In this document: positions 17,680-27,030 of the stretch, piece by piece
How the letters are laid out: each line of letters begins with the position of its first letter
How positions within the stretch are numbered: position 1 is the stretch's first letter
From: Pseudomonas viridiflava
GTDB lineage: Bacteria > Pseudomonadota > Gammaproteobacteria > Pseudomonadales > Pseudomonadaceae
Reading direction: 5' to 3'
Length of the DNA stretch: 64,000 nucleotides
Assembly: GCF_900582195.1 (NCBI RefSeq)
Contig: NZ_UTHA01000215.1
Span: forward strand, 1 to 64,000
The notes under the pieces: generated by a model
Databases searched by the model: none
What the model was told of the DNA's origin: nothing
What the model saw: only the letters and a program-made list of their open reading frames with translations
Program-made: the position numbers and the translations under genes

Positions 17680-18128
17680 GCGATGACCTCAAGCAACAAC
17701 TGCAGCAGGCCCATGCAGAAGGCGACTATGCACCCTTGCTGAAACTGATCCCGTATGCCGGGCTGATCGGCATTGAATGTTCGCGCGTTGGTGATGAGCT
17801 GCTGTTCAAGCTGCCGGCGAACAAGGACAACATTGGTAACCCTTTATTGCCAGCGATCCACGGCGGGGTGATTGCCGGATTCATGGAGCTGGCCGCCGCC
17901 CTGCATCTGCTGATTTTCACTGGTGCGCCCGGGGTGCCGAAGATTATCGATTTCTCCCTCGATTACCTGCGTGCCGGGCAGTTTCGCGACACTTGGGCCA
18001 AATGTCAGGTCTGCCGCCAGGGCCGGCGCGTCGCCAACGTCGCGATCACTGCCTGGCAAAGTACCGAAAGCGAACCGATTGCCACCGCACGCGCGCACTT
18101 CAAAATCGATGAGCCCTTGAAATCCTGA
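17676..18128 (+). CDS. Second PaaI-type hotdog-fold protein
   Basis: A 150-residue hotdog protein starting with GTG inside the stop region of the preceding thioesterase (GTGA overlap, AAAGGGAG upstream). The signature reads AIHGGVIAGFMELAAAL, where Glu replaces the Asp used by typical PaaI enzymes. It is therefore either a thioesterase with an altered catalytic residue or a non-catalytic partner of the first protein. Probable end of a two-gene operon; htpG starts 82 nt later. Confidence 0.85.
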   Translation: MSDDLKQQLQQAHAEGDYAPLLKLIPYAGLIGIECSRVGDELLFKLPANKDNIGNPLLPAIHGGVIAGFMELAAALHLLIFTGAPGVPKIIDFSLDYLRAGQFRDTWAKCQVCRQGRRVANVAITAWQSTESEPIATARAHFKIDEPLKS

Positions 18129-18210
18129 ACAGCGCCCCAAACTCACTAGACAACCCGCCGCCGACCATTTCGGGTCGCGGCCACTGCCATCTGATTGGAG
18201 TTTGATGACC

Positions 18211-20115
18211 ATGAGTGTGGAAACTCAAAAGGAAACCCTGGGCTTCCAGACCGAGGTAAAGCAGCTGCTGCACCTCATGATCCATTCGCTGTATTCCAAC
18301 AAGGAAATCTTCCTTCGCGAATTGATCTCGAACGCCTCTGACGCTGTCGATAAATTGCGCTTCGAAGCCCTGGCCAAGCCAGAGTTGCTCGAAGGTGGTG
18401 CAGATCTGAAAATCCGTGTGAGCTTCGACAAGGACGCCAAGACCGTCACCCTCGAAGACAACGGTATCGGCATGAACCGTGACGATGTGATCACCCACCT
18501 GGGGACCATCGCCAAATCCGGCACTGCCGATTTCATGAAGAATCTGTCGGGCGATCAGAAGAAAGATTCGCACCTGATCGGCCAGTTCGGTGTGGGCTTT
18601 TACTCAGCCTTCATCGTTGCTGACCAGGTTGATGTGTACTCCCGTCGTGCCGGCACCCCGGCCAGCGAAGGCGTGCACTGGTCGTCGAAAGGCGAGGGCG
18701 AGTTCGAAGTCGCCACCATCGAAAAACCAGAGCGCGGCACCCGTATCGTTCTGCACCTGAAAGCTGCTGAAGACGAATTCGCCGATGGCTGGCGTCTGCG
18801 CAACATCATCAAGAAGTATTCCGACCACATCGCTTTGCCGATCGAGCTGCCGAAAGAAGCTGCAGCTGCCGAAGGTGAAGAGGCTCCGGCCGTTGAATGG
18901 GAAACCGTCAACCGCGCCAGCGCTCTGTGGACCCGTCCGCGCACTGAAGTGAAGGACGAGGAATACCAGGAGTTCTACAAGCACATCGCTCACGACTTTG
19001 AAAACCCGCTGGCCTGGAGCCACAACAAAGTCGAAGGCAAGCTCGAGTACAGCTCGCTGCTGTACGTGCCGGCTCGCGCACCGTTCGACCTGTACCAGCG
19101 TGAAGCGCCGAAAGGCCTGAAGCTGTACGTGCAACGCGTGTTCGTCATGGATCAGGCTGAGTCGTTCCTGCCGCTGTACCTGCGCTTCATCAAAGGCGTG
19201 GTCGATTCCAACGACCTGTCGCTGAACGTGTCGCGTGAAATTCTGCAGAAAGACCCGATCATCGATTCGATGAAAACCGCGCTGACCAAGCGCGTGCTGG
19301 ACATGCTGGAAAAACTGGCGAAGAACGAGCCTGAGCAATACAAAGGCTTCTGGAAGAACTTCGGTCAGGTCATGAAAGAAGGCCCGGCAGAAGACTTCGC
19401 CAACAAAGAGAAAATCGCCGGTCTGCTGCGCTTCGCATCGACCAATGGCGACGACGGCGAGCAGATCGTTGGTCTGGCTGACTACCTGGCACGCGCCAAG
19501 GAAGGTCAGGACAAGATCTATTACCTCACCGGCGAAACCTACGCGCAGGTCAAGAACAGCCCGCACCTGGAAGTCTTCCGCAAGAAAGGCATCGAAGTGC
19601 TGCTGCTGACCGACCGTATCGACGAGTGGCTGATGAGCTACCTCAGCGAGTTCGACGGCAAGACTTTCGTCGACGTGGCACGTGGTGATCTCGATCTGGG
19701 CAACCTGGACTCGGAAGAGGACAAGAAAGCCGCAGAAGAAGTCGCCAAGTCCAAAGAAGGTCTGGTTGAGCGTCTGAAAACTGCGCTGGGCGATTCCGTG
19801 GCGGAAGTCCGGGTTTCCCATCGTCTGACCGACTCGCCAGCCATTCTGGCCATCGGCGAGCAGGATCTGGGTCTGCAGATGCGCCAGATCCTCGAAGCCA
19901 GCGGGCAGAAAGTGCCGGACTCGAAGCCGATCTTCGAATTCAACCCAAGTCACCCGCTGATCGAGAAACTCGATGGCGAGCAGAGCGAAGAGCGTTTTGG
20001 CGACCTGTCGCATATCCTCTTCGACCAGGCTGCGCTGGCGGCTGGTGACAGCTTGAAGGATCCGGCCGCTTATGTGCGCCGTCTGAACAAGCTGTTGGTT
20101 GAACTGTCGGTTTAA
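18211..20115 (+). CDS. htpG: Molecular chaperone HtpG (Hsp90)
   Basis: Cytoplasmic ATP-dependent chaperone. The 634 residues match bacterial Hsp90. The N-terminal GHKL ATPase begins ETLGFQTEVKQLLHLMIHSL and has ELISNASDAVDKLR, LEDNGIGM and GQFGVGFYSAF; the middle domain contains the catalytic-loop Arg region SREILQ; and the C-terminal dimerisation domain is complete. ATG at 18211 is preferred over one at 18205 for its 10-nt distance from TTGGAG and for conventional length. A terminator follows within 10 nt. Confidence 0.97.
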   Translation: MSVETQKETLGFQTEVKQLLHLMIHSLYSNKEIFLRELISNASDAVDKLRFEALAKPELLEGGADLKIRVSFDKDAKTVTLEDNGIGMNRDDVITHLGTIAKSGTADFMKNLSGDQKKDSHLIGQFGVGFYSAFIVADQVDVYSRRAGTPASEGVHWSSKGEGEFEVATIEKPERGTRIVLHLKAAEDEFADGWRLRNIIKKYSDHIALPIELPKEAAAAEGEEAPAVEWETVNRASALWTRPRTEVKDEEYQEFYKHIAHDFENPLAWSHNKVEGKLEYSSLLYVPARAPFDLYQREAPKGLKLYVQRVFVMDQAESFLPLYLRFIKGVVDSNDLSLNVSREILQKDPIIDSMKTALTKRVLDMLEKLAKNEPEQYKGFWKNFGQVMKEGPAEDFANKEKIAGLLRFASTNGDDGEQIVGLADYLARAKEGQDKIYYLTGETYAQVKNSPHLEVFRKKGIEVLLLTDRIDEWLMSYLSEFDGKTFVDVARGDLDLGNLDSEEDKKAAEEVAKSKEGLVERLKTALGDSVAEVRVSHRLTDSPAILAIGEQDLGLQMRQILEASGQKVPDSKPIFEFNPSHPLIEKLDGEQSEERFGDLSHILFDQAALAAGDSLKDPAAYVRRLNKLLVELSV

Positions 20116-20125
20116 CCAAGTCGTA

Positions 20126-20153
20126 GAAAAACCCGCTTCGGCGGGTTTTTTCA
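20126..20153 (+). terminator. Rho-independent terminator after htpG
   Basis: AAAAACCCGC-TTCG-GCGGGTTTTTT directly after the stop codon. Confidence 0.92.
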
Positions 20154-20183
20154 TTCTGGTGTTTAACCAATCAGGAGTCAGAA

Positions 20184-20912
20184 ATGAGCCAAGTCACTGT
20201 ACGTTCCGTGGTCTATCAGATCGATGGCCAGCCTTATGAAGGTCGCCTGGCGTTCGACGCTGAGCATAAGGGCGCGCGCCCGGGTTTGTTGATGGCGCCG
20301 AACTGGATGGGCGTCAGCGCCGGTGCCGAAGAGATCGCCAAGTCGGTCGCGGCCAAGGGCTATGTGGTGTTGATTGCTGACGTTTACGGTCAGTCGGTGC
20401 GTCCGCAGAACGCTGATCAGGCTGGCGCGGCGATGATGCCGTTGAAGGATGATCGCGCGCTGCTGCGCACGCGTATGCAGGCGGCGTTCGAGCAGTTGCA
20501 GAAGCAGGGTGAGGCGGCGGTGGATACCTCGAAACTGGCGGTGTTCGGTTTCTGCTTCGGTGGTTGCTGTGCGCTGGATCTGGCACGCACTGGCGCGGCG
20601 GTGAAGGCTGCGGTGTCGTTCCATGGCACGCTGGATTCGCCGAACCCGGCGGATGCGCAGAACATCAAAGGTTCGGTGTTGGTGCTCCACGGTGCTTCTG
20701 ACCCGTTGGTGCCGAAAGAGCAATTGCCGGCGTTTGAAGACGAAATGAACGCGGCGAAGGTCGATTGGCAACTGCTGAGCTACGGCGGTGCGGTGCACTC
20801 GTTCACTGACCCGCATGCGAATGTGCCGGGCAAGATGATGTACGACGCGAAGACCGCGAAGCGCGCGTTCAAGTCGATGCATGATTTGCTGGATGAGGTG
20901 TTCAAGGGCTGA
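20184..20912 (+). CDS. Dienelactone hydrolase family protein
   Basis: A 242-residue alpha/beta hydrolase with the dienelactone hydrolase triad: Cys124 in GFCFGG, Asp173 in HGASDPLV and His205 in GGAVHSFT. It is cytoplasmic, without a signal peptide. No aromatic-degradation genes are nearby, so the physiological ester or lactone is unknown. AGGAG precedes ATG 20184. A MITE-like element begins 11 nt after the stop and separates it from the convergent pirin gene. Confidence 0.9.
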   Translation: MSQVTVRSVVYQIDGQPYEGRLAFDAEHKGARPGLLMAPNWMGVSAGAEEIAKSVAAKGYVVLIADVYGQSVRPQNADQAGAAMMPLKDDRALLRTRMQAAFEQLQKQGEAAVDTSKLAVFGFCFGGCCALDLARTGAAVKAAVSFHGTLDSPNPADAQNIKGSVLVLHGASDPLVPKEQLPAFEDEMNAAKVDWQLLSYGGAVHSFTDPHANVPGKMMYDAKTAKRAFKSMHDLLDEVFKG

Positions 20913-20922
20913 AAGCGAAAAG

Positions 20923-21100
20923 CCCCTCACCCTAACCCTCTCCCAAAGGGAGAGGGGACTGATTGGGGGATGCTGATGAGTTACACCGACCTGACAGTGT
21001 CTTGGTGAATCTATAATCGCCAAGATTTTTCAGGTCGATGTATGACTCAAGACACCTCGGTCGGCCCCCTCTCCCTCCGGGAGAGGGCTGGGGTGAGGGT
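20923..21100. mobile_element. MITE-like element, copy 2
   Basis: Ends are CCCCTCACCCTAACCCTCTC and GAGAGGGCTGGGGTGAGGG, terminal inverted repeats. The ~178-bp interior is non-coding and shares the blocks ACCGACCTGA, ATAATCG and TTTCAGGTCGATGTA with the copy at 25414. It occupies the space between the stop codons of two convergent genes. Confidence 0.8.
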
Positions 21101-21106
21101 AAAGGC

Positions 21107-21973
21107 TTAACGCGGTAATTCAATCCGCTCAACTTCCCCCGGCACCGTCGGCCAATCCCCGGCCGCCCATTTGCGCCGCGCCTCGTCAATTGCCGCCGGA
21201 TCGCTCGCAACAAAATTCCAGTTGATTCGCCGAGGCCCGTCCAGCGGTGCGCCGCCAAACACCACGGCGTGCACATCGCTCTCGGCAAACAGGCTCATTT
21301 CTTCCCCGGCTGGCAACACCACCAACGCATGCGGCTCAATCGCCTCGCCATTCAACTGCGCATCCCCCCTCAGCACATAAACCGCCCGCTCTTCATGCTC
21401 GGTCGGAATCAGCAAAGTAGTCGCCGTTTGCATCTTCACTTCCGCATACAGCGTAGGAGATAGCACCGGCACCGGCGATTCCAGGCAAAAGCCTGACCCG
21501 GCAATCATTCGAATCTCTACACCAAGGTTATCGCTGACCGGCAACGTCGCTGCCGGGTGATGACTGTAATGTCCCGGGCCTTGCTCGTGATCTTTGGGCG
21601 AAGCCAGCCAGATCTGCAAACCGTGCATCGTGAAACTCTGATCCCACAGCGGATCCGGGGTGCGCTCAACGTGCGCAATCGCGCTGCCAGCGGTCATCCA
21701 GCTGACGTCGCCGGCGCTGACCACCTGATCCGAGCCAAGGCTGTCCTTGTGCTGAATCTGCCCTTCAAACAAATACGTGAGTGTCGACAGGCCGATGTGC
21801 GGATGCTGTCGGATGTTCATGCCTTTGCCCGTCGGATAAACCGTCTCGAGCATGTGGTCGAAAAACACGAAAGGCCCGACGCTGCGGCATTTGGCTGACG
21901 GCAATGGGCGCAGAATCGGCTGGCCTTCGACGTCTTCGGCGCGCGGGCGGATGATCAGAGGTGGCGTGTCCAT
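21107..21973 (-). CDS. Pirin family protein
   Basis: A 288-residue bicupin of the pirin family. The N-terminal metal site His57, His59 (HPHIGLST), His101 and Glu103 (AHVERT) matches the Fe-binding ligands of pirins, so a metal-dependent dioxygenase-like activity (some pirins act as quercetinases) is possible. The C-terminal cupin is less conserved. No regulator is adjacent. An OsmC gene follows upstream on the same strand after 61 nt. Confidence 0.92.
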   Translation of the reverse strand: MDTPPLIIRPRAEDVEGQPILRPLPSAKCRSVGPFVFFDHMLETVYPTGKGMNIRQHPHIGLSTLTYLFEGQIQHKDSLGSDQVVSAGDVSWMTAGSAIAHVERTPDPLWDQSFTMHGLQIWLASPKDHEQGPGHYSHHPAATLPVSDNLGVEIRMIAGSGFCLESPVPVLSPTLYAEVKMQTATTLLIPTEHEERAVYVLRGDAQLNGEAIEPHALVVLPAGEEMSLFAESDVHAVVFGGAPLDGPRRINWNFVASDPAAIDEARRKWAAGDWPTVPGEVERIELPR

Positions 21974-22034
21974 GGTGCATTCCAGGCTGAGCGGGTGATG
22001 CCAGAAGCATAACCCGCCGCTGGCATGAGGAGGA

Positions 22035-22451
22035 TTACTGGCTATCGAAACCTTGCGGGGCGTGGGTTTCGATGCTGACGTCGGTGGTGGTCATCAGTTT
22101 GTGAATCGGGCAGCGGTCGGCGACGCGCAGCAATTCTTCGCGCTGGGCGTCGGTGAGTACGCCTTTGAGGGTGAGGGTGACGTGCAGGGCGTATTTGCCT
22201 TTCTGCTCTTCACTGTTGTCGCGTTTGACCTCGACACCTACGCCGGTCAGCGGAATGTCTTTCTTCTTCGCGTACATCTTCAGGGTCAGCGCTTTGCAGG
22301 CGCCGAGGGCGGCATCGAAATAGTCGTGCGGCTCAGGCGCGGTGCCTTCCCCGCCGGCGGTCTTCGGCACGTCGGCAAACAATTCGTGATCATCGATCTG
22401 TACGGTGTGGCGGAAACCTTCAGCGGAGACGGTATTGACGGTAACGGTCAT
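22035..22451 (-). CDS. OsmC family peroxide-stress protein
   Basis: A 138-residue OsmC/Ohr-fold protein. The two redox cysteines, Cys52 (LGACKALTLKMYA) and Cys114 (ADRCPIHKLM), are both present, so thiol-dependent hydroperoxide reduction is likely. ATG at 22451 has GAGG upstream; a 28-residue upstream extension lacks support. It is co-oriented with the pirin gene and may share its transcript. Confidence 0.9.
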   Translation of the reverse strand: MTVTVNTVSAEGFRHTVQIDDHELFADVPKTAGGEGTAPEPHDYFDAALGACKALTLKMYAKKKDIPLTGVGVEVKRDNSEEQKGKYALHVTLTLKGVLTDAQREELLRVADRCPIHKLMTTTDVSIETHAPQGFDSQ

Positions 22452-22603
22452 GGGAACCTCACTGGCAGTAGGAAAAGTCGTTTGATCAAAAAAGACCTTG
22501 CAGTTATAGAGCATTCCCACCGGTACGCGTTCCACTTTCCTGCGGGATGAACCCTTGTCGTCAGGGCGCGGTCTAGGCTATGCCTATTTGCCGGAGATTA
22601 CTT

Positions 22604-23635
22604 GTGTCCCTGTATCGTTTGAGTCTCGCCTGCCTTCTGCTGTTTGCCGGCAACGTCAGTGCCCGCGAATACACCTACAGCGATGCGCACCTGCATTACG
22701 TGGATTTTTTCCAGGAAAGCGCGGGCATGGCGAAACTGCTGACGGCCATGCAGGACAATTCCATCGAGCATGTGATGATTTCCGGCATCCCGGTCGCCAA
22801 GAAGTGGCATGAGGACGAACCCAAGCGCCCGCGCTATTACGCCGGTGATGACGCTGACGCCTATTGGTACAGCGCGACCGATGTAATCATTGCGGATGCT
22901 GTGCAAAAGCTCAGCGCCGAGCAGCGCCCGTACTTTCATCCATTTCTCTCGGGCTTCAATCCCAATGACAAGAACTCCGCCGCGCACATCCAGCGCATGC
23001 TCGATCTGTATCCGGGGTTGTGGCAGGGCATTGGTGAAGTGTTCACTCGCCATGACGACCTCACAGCACTGACGTCCGGCGATACACCGCGCGCAAACAA
23101 CGAAGCCATGACCAAGATCTATCATCTGGCCGCCGAGAACGATCTGCCGGTGATGCTGCATTCCAACATCACCTCCAAGCGTGAGAAAAATCCTTTGTAC
23201 CTGCAGGAAGTCGAGGAGCCGCTGCGCAATCACCCGCATACGCGATTCATCTGGGCTCACGCCGGCACCAGCGCTGAAATCCATCGGCATCAGACGAAAC
23301 TGAAGTTCTTGCTGCCCACACTGACGCGCCTGCTTGAGGCGTATCCCAACCTGTTTATCGATCTGTCATGGAGCATGCTCACGCCGTATCTGCTGGATGA
23401 GCAGGGCAAGCCGCGCGCGGAGTGGCTGGCGCTGGTCGAGAAATACCCGGAGCGCTTTATGCTCGGCTCGGACGTGGTCGGGAGATTCAACAAGCTCGGT
23501 GAGGAAATGCACAGCTTCAAGCCATTCCTTGATGCATTGCCCGAGGACGTTGCTGAAAAAGTTGCGCGGGATAACTTCCTGGCGATCTTGCCGCGAACGG
23601 TGCTCAAGTCCGGTAAAAGCACGCTGAATCGTTAA
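22604..23635 (+). CDS. Exported amidohydrolase family protein
   Basis: A 343-residue TIM-barrel hydrolase related to the amidohydrolase-2 family. A signal peptide (SLYRLSLACLLLFAGNVSA) precedes the metal-binding DAHLHYVDF motif; further candidate ligands are in VMLHSN, WAHAG and the C-terminal GSDVV. The GTG at 22604 has GGAG 7 nt upstream, whereas the ATG at 22580 has no ribosome site, so I prefer GTG. The substrate is unknown; periplasmic location is unusual for this family. Confidence 0.82.
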   Translation: MSLYRLSLACLLLFAGNVSAREYTYSDAHLHYVDFFQESAGMAKLLTAMQDNSIEHVMISGIPVAKKWHEDEPKRPRYYAGDDADAYWYSATDVIIADAVQKLSAEQRPYFHPFLSGFNPNDKNSAAHIQRMLDLYPGLWQGIGEVFTRHDDLTALTSGDTPRANNEAMTKIYHLAAENDLPVMLHSNITSKREKNPLYLQEVEEPLRNHPHTRFIWAHAGTSAEIHRHQTKLKFLLPTLTRLLEAYPNLFIDLSWSMLTPYLLDEQGKPRAEWLALVEKYPERFMLGSDVVGRFNKLGEEMHSFKPFLDALPEDVAEKVARDNFLAILPRTVLKSGKSTLNR

Positions 23636-23765
23636 TGCCCACGGTTCGAAGGATCAAGGCCTTTTTATATCGCCTTTTCGTCTTACGCATTTTTCCGCCG
23701 GGCCGATACCTTCTAAAGCAACCAGCTGCAGGGTCGATGCAGCGCTTTTGGAAGGAACCAAAGCA

Positions 23766-25391
23766 ATGAGTATCCGTAGTCTCAATATTGCCCCGCGCGC
23801 CGGTCTCGGTTTTGGCTTGTTGGCGTTGATGGTATTTGCCTTGGGCGCGTTCGCCCTGCTGCAAATGTCGAACATGCGCGCGCAGTCCGACGAGGTCGAT
23901 AACAATTGGCTGCCGAGCGTTATGGCGGTCGGTGAGATGAGTCAGGACATGCTGCGCCTGCGGGCGCTGACCATGCGCCTGTTGCTCAATCGGGATCCGC
24001 AGGCGCTCGAGCAGAACGTCGCCAAACTCAATGAATTGCGCGGTGTGCTCAGTGAAGCGCAGCAGCGTTATGACGTGCTGATCGTATTGCCCGAGGAGCG
24101 CAAGCTGTTCGACCGCTTCAAGGCTGCCGAGCACCAGTACCTGGAGTTTCAGGCGCAGGTCATGCAGCTCTCTGCACAGAATCGGGTCGAGGAGGCCGCG
24201 ACCATTCTCAACGATCAGATGAGTCCATTGGCCGATGAAATTGCAGTGCTTTTGCGCGAACTGGTTGAGCTGAATAAACACAATGCCAATCTCGCCACTG
24301 AAGCCGCGCGACTGGTGTTTATGAATTCGCGGGTGTGGGTCGGGGTGATGATTGGCGTTACCGCGTTGATCACAATTGGCCTGGCCCTGTTGCTGACGCG
24401 CAGCATCGTGCTGCCGCTGGCGCAATCGTTGGGGGTTGCCGAGGTGGTGGCCGGTGGTGATCTGACGGGCGATATCAACATCAGCGGCCAGGACGAGCCG
24501 GCGCGACTGCTGCACGCGCTCAAGAGCATGCAGCACAACCTGCGTGACACGATTCGGCGAATCTCGGAATCCTCCAGCCAATTGGCCTCGGCGTCGGAGG
24601 AGCTGAGTTGTGTCACGGAAGACGCTACGCGAGGTTTGCACCAGCAGAGCCTGGAAATCGAACAGGCAGCCACGGCGGTCAATCAGATGACGGCCGCGGT
24701 GGAGGAGGTGGCGAGCAATGCGGTGGCCACCTCGGAAGCGTCGCGCGAGTCGGACCGCATCGCTCAGCAGGGTCGTGAGCAAGTGCAGCAGACCGTTTCG
24801 TCGATTGAGTTCCTCGCCGAAGACGTGACGAATAATGTGGCGCAGGTAGAAGATCTGGCGCTGAAGGTTCATGGCATCAGTAAAGTGCTGGACGTGATCC
24901 GTTCGATTGCCGAGCAGACCAATCTGCTCGCTTTGAATGCTGCGATCGAGGCGGCGCGGGCCGGTGATGCCGGGCGCGGGTTTGCAGTGGTGGCCGATGA
25001 GGTGCGGGCGCTGGCGCATCGCACGCAGCAGTCGACGCAAGAGATCGAGCAGATGATTGGCGGCATTCAGCAGGGCACCGATTCGGCGGTCAGCTCGATG
25101 CAACAGAGCAATGTGCGGGCGCGTTCAACGCTCGAATTGGCCAAGGCTGCCGGGACGGCACTGGAAGAGATCGCTTCTGCGTTTACCCTGATCAACGAGC
25201 GTAATCTGGTGATCGCCAGTGCCTCGGAGGAGCAGGCGGCGGTGGCGCGGGAAGTGGATCGTAATCTGATGAATATTCGTGATCTGGCGATGCAGACATC
25301 GGCCGGGGCCAATCAAACGAGCGCGGCGAGTCAGGAGCTATCGCGGTTGGCGGTCGATTTGAACAGCATGGTGGCGAAGTTTTCGGTCTGA
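23766..25391 (+). CDS. Methyl-accepting chemotaxis protein
   Basis: A 541-residue chemoreceptor. Membrane segment 1 spans about residues 12-34. A ~155-residue periplasmic region of helical-bundle (4HB) type follows, then membrane segment 2 near 190-212, a HAMP domain (~213-266) and the cytoplasmic signalling hairpin, whose tip EQTNLLALNAAIEAARAG lies at about 382-399. There is no C-terminal CheR-tethering pentapeptide. The ligand cannot be told from sequence. ATG at 23766 follows GGAAGGAA. Confidence 0.95.
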   Translation: MSIRSLNIAPRAGLGFGLLALMVFALGAFALLQMSNMRAQSDEVDNNWLPSVMAVGEMSQDMLRLRALTMRLLLNRDPQALEQNVAKLNELRGVLSEAQQRYDVLIVLPEERKLFDRFKAAEHQYLEFQAQVMQLSAQNRVEEAATILNDQMSPLADEIAVLLRELVELNKHNANLATEAARLVFMNSRVWVGVMIGVTALITIGLALLLTRSIVLPLAQSLGVAEVVAGGDLTGDINISGQDEPARLLHALKSMQHNLRDTIRRISESSSQLASASEELSCVTEDATRGLHQQSLEIEQAATAVNQMTAAVEEVASNAVATSEASRESDRIAQQGREQVQQTVSSIEFLAEDVTNNVAQVEDLALKVHGISKVLDVIRSIAEQTNLLALNAAIEAARAGDAGRGFAVVADEVRALAHRTQQSTQEIEQMIGGIQQGTDSAVSSMQQSNVRARSTLELAKAAGTALEEIASAFTLINERNLVIASASEEQAAVAREVDRNLMNIRDLAMQTSAGANQTSAASQELSRLAVDLNSMVAKFSV

Positions 25392-25413
25392 TTGTGTGGT
25401 GAACCTGAGGCTG

Positions 25414-25579
25414 CCCTCACCCTAACCCTCTCCCAGAGGGAGAGGGGACTGACCGTGGGACATTAGAGAATTACGCCGACCTGATCTAATCCATAATCGA
25501 CTCGGTCTTTCAGGTCGATGTAGCTGGTCAGACATCTCGGTCAGCTCCCTCTCCTTCGGGAGAGGGCTGGGGTGAGGGG
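25414..25579. mobile_element. MITE-like element, copy 3
   Basis: Terminal inverted repeats CCCTCACCCTAACCCTCTCC and GAGAGGGCTGGGGTGAGGGG enclose ~165 bp of non-coding DNA clearly related to copy 2. Like copy 2 it sits between convergent genes (chemoreceptor and DUF3108). Confidence 0.8.
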
Positions 25580-25611
25580 TGAGCCAGGCACAAATCTCCA
25601 ATCCAGCAGGC

Positions 25612-25641
25612 GAAAAAAAGCCCCGCATTTCGCGAGGCTCT
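25612..25641 (-). terminator. Terminator of the purM-purN-DUF3108 unit
   Basis: On the minus strand AGCCTCGCG-AAAT-GCGGGGCT (one mismatch) is followed by seven T, 17 nt past the DUF3108 stop codon. Confidence 0.85.
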
Positions 25642-25657
25642 TTGCTGTAACGGCGGA

Positions 25658-26371
25658 TCAGCTGCCTTTAACGGTTTTGCCGTTGACGGTGCCGTCCTGG
25701 AGCATGATGTTGTACTCCTTGCCGTCGGTTTCAACCTGTTGCAGGCGAACCAGCAGGTAATCCCAATCCTTGGCGAACCACAGAACGGTGATGCGCTTGC
25801 TTTGTGTCGGGTCGCGTACGCGCTCGACCTTGATCGCATCGATCTGGCCAGCCTTGGTCTCGACTTTTTCCGAACCGAGCACGCGGAAGTCATAGGTATC
25901 GACTTCGCCGTCATCGACCACTTGATAGCTCATGGTCTTCTTGCCGGCAGCGACGTCATGCTGCAGTGCCAGTTGATAGGTGGACTTGTCGACCATGCCA
26001 CGGTTCAGCGGGATTTTCACCGCGTCACCACGATCGGTGCCAGTGACCATTTTGCTGTTCCAGTCGAAATCCAGATCAGCCTTTTTCGCTTTGCCCAGGC
26101 CACCACGCTCGAAGTGGTAGGACTGCGGCAGCAGGGTGTCCTTGTCCAGAGTCAGGGTGCTTTCTTCTGTCAGGCTGGCGATCATCATCGAGGCCTTGAA
26201 GCTGAGCTTCCAGACGCCGTTGGCTTCCTTGACCAGACTGCGCTCGGCGGTGCCGCTCATGGGCAACTGCTTCCAGTCGGCGGTGTAGCTGGCGGAGAAC
26301 GGTTGAAGTTCGGCTGCCTGCGCGAAGGGCAGGGCGAGCAGAGCGCAAGCGAAGAGCAGGGCGCGACGCAT
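25658..26371 (-). CDS. DUF3108 family periplasmic protein
   Basis: A 237-residue protein with a cleavable signal peptide (MRRALLFACALLALPFAQA, cut near AQA-AE). The body is beta-rich (FSASYTADWKQLPMSGTAER; ALQHDVAAGKKTMSY), as in DUF3108. Function unknown. The start at 26371 follows AGGAGATATT. It is 8 nt downstream of purN, so it is probably the third gene of a purM-purN operon, an arrangement seen in other pseudomonads; no purine role is implied by its export. Confidence 0.88.
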   Translation of the reverse strand: MRRALLFACALLALPFAQAAELQPFSASYTADWKQLPMSGTAERSLVKEANGVWKLSFKASMMIASLTEESTLTLDKDTLLPQSYHFERGGLGKAKKADLDFDWNSKMVTGTDRGDAVKIPLNRGMVDKSTYQLALQHDVAAGKKTMSYQVVDDGEVDTYDFRVLGSEKVETKAGQIDAIKVERVRDPTQSKRITVLWFAKDWDYLLVRLQQVETDGKEYNIMLQDGTVNGKTVKGS

Positions 26372-26379
26372 AATATCTC

Positions 26380-27030
26380 CTAGTTTCGAATCAAGTGGCC
26401 GCTGGCCGCGAGTAACTGGCCATCCAGTAAAGCACCATGTTCACCGAGTGCCAGCCTGCCTTCGGCAAACCAGCGTACTGCCATCGGGTAGATCTGGTGT
26501 TCCTGAACGTGGACTCGCTGCGCGAGACTCTGCGGCGTGTCGTGCAACTCTACCGGTAATACTGCCTGTACGACCAGTGGTCCGCCATCGAGTTCCTCGG
26601 TGACGAAGTGCACGGAGCAGCCGTGCTCCGTGTCGCCGGCCTCCAGCGCGCGCTGATGAGTGTGTAACCCTTTGTATTTGGGCAGCAGCGACGGGTGGAT
26701 GTTGAGCAGGCGACCCTGGTAGTGGCGAACGAAATCAGCGCTGAGAATGCGCATGAAGCCGGCCAGCACCACGAGTTTCGGTTGGAATTCGTCGATCAGT
26801 TCGATCAGAGCAGCATCGAAGGCCTCGCGACCTTCGAATGCCTTGTGATCCAGTGAGCGGGTGGCGATACCCGCGTCACTGGCGCGTTGCAGGCCGTAGG
26901 CGTCGGCGCGATTGGAAATCACTGCAGCGATGCGGACCGGGCTGTCGCCGGTCCGCGTGCTGTCGATCAGAGCCTGCAAGTTACTGCCGGTGCCGGACAA
27001 CAGCACCACGACATCACAGGTTGCGGACAT
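26380..27030 (-). CDS. purN: Phosphoribosylglycinamide formyltransferase
   Basis: Third step of purine synthesis: transfers formyl from 10-formyl-THF to GAR. The 216 residues carry the N-terminal phosphate-binding SGTGSNLQALID and the catalytic Asn110/His112 (NIHPSLLPKYKG) and Asp148 (EELDGG). Its ATG shares one base with the purM stop (TAATG), so translation is coupled. Confidence 0.97.
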   Translation of the reverse strand: MSATCDVVVLLSGTGSNLQALIDSTRTGDSPVRIAAVISNRADAYGLQRASDAGIATRSLDHKAFEGREAFDAALIELIDEFQPKLVVLAGFMRILSADFVRHYQGRLLNIHPSLLPKYKGLHTHQRALEAGDTEHGCSVHFVTEELDGGPLVVQAVLPVELHDTPQSLAQRVHVQEHQIYPMAVRWFAEGRLALGEHGALLDGQLLAASGHLIRN

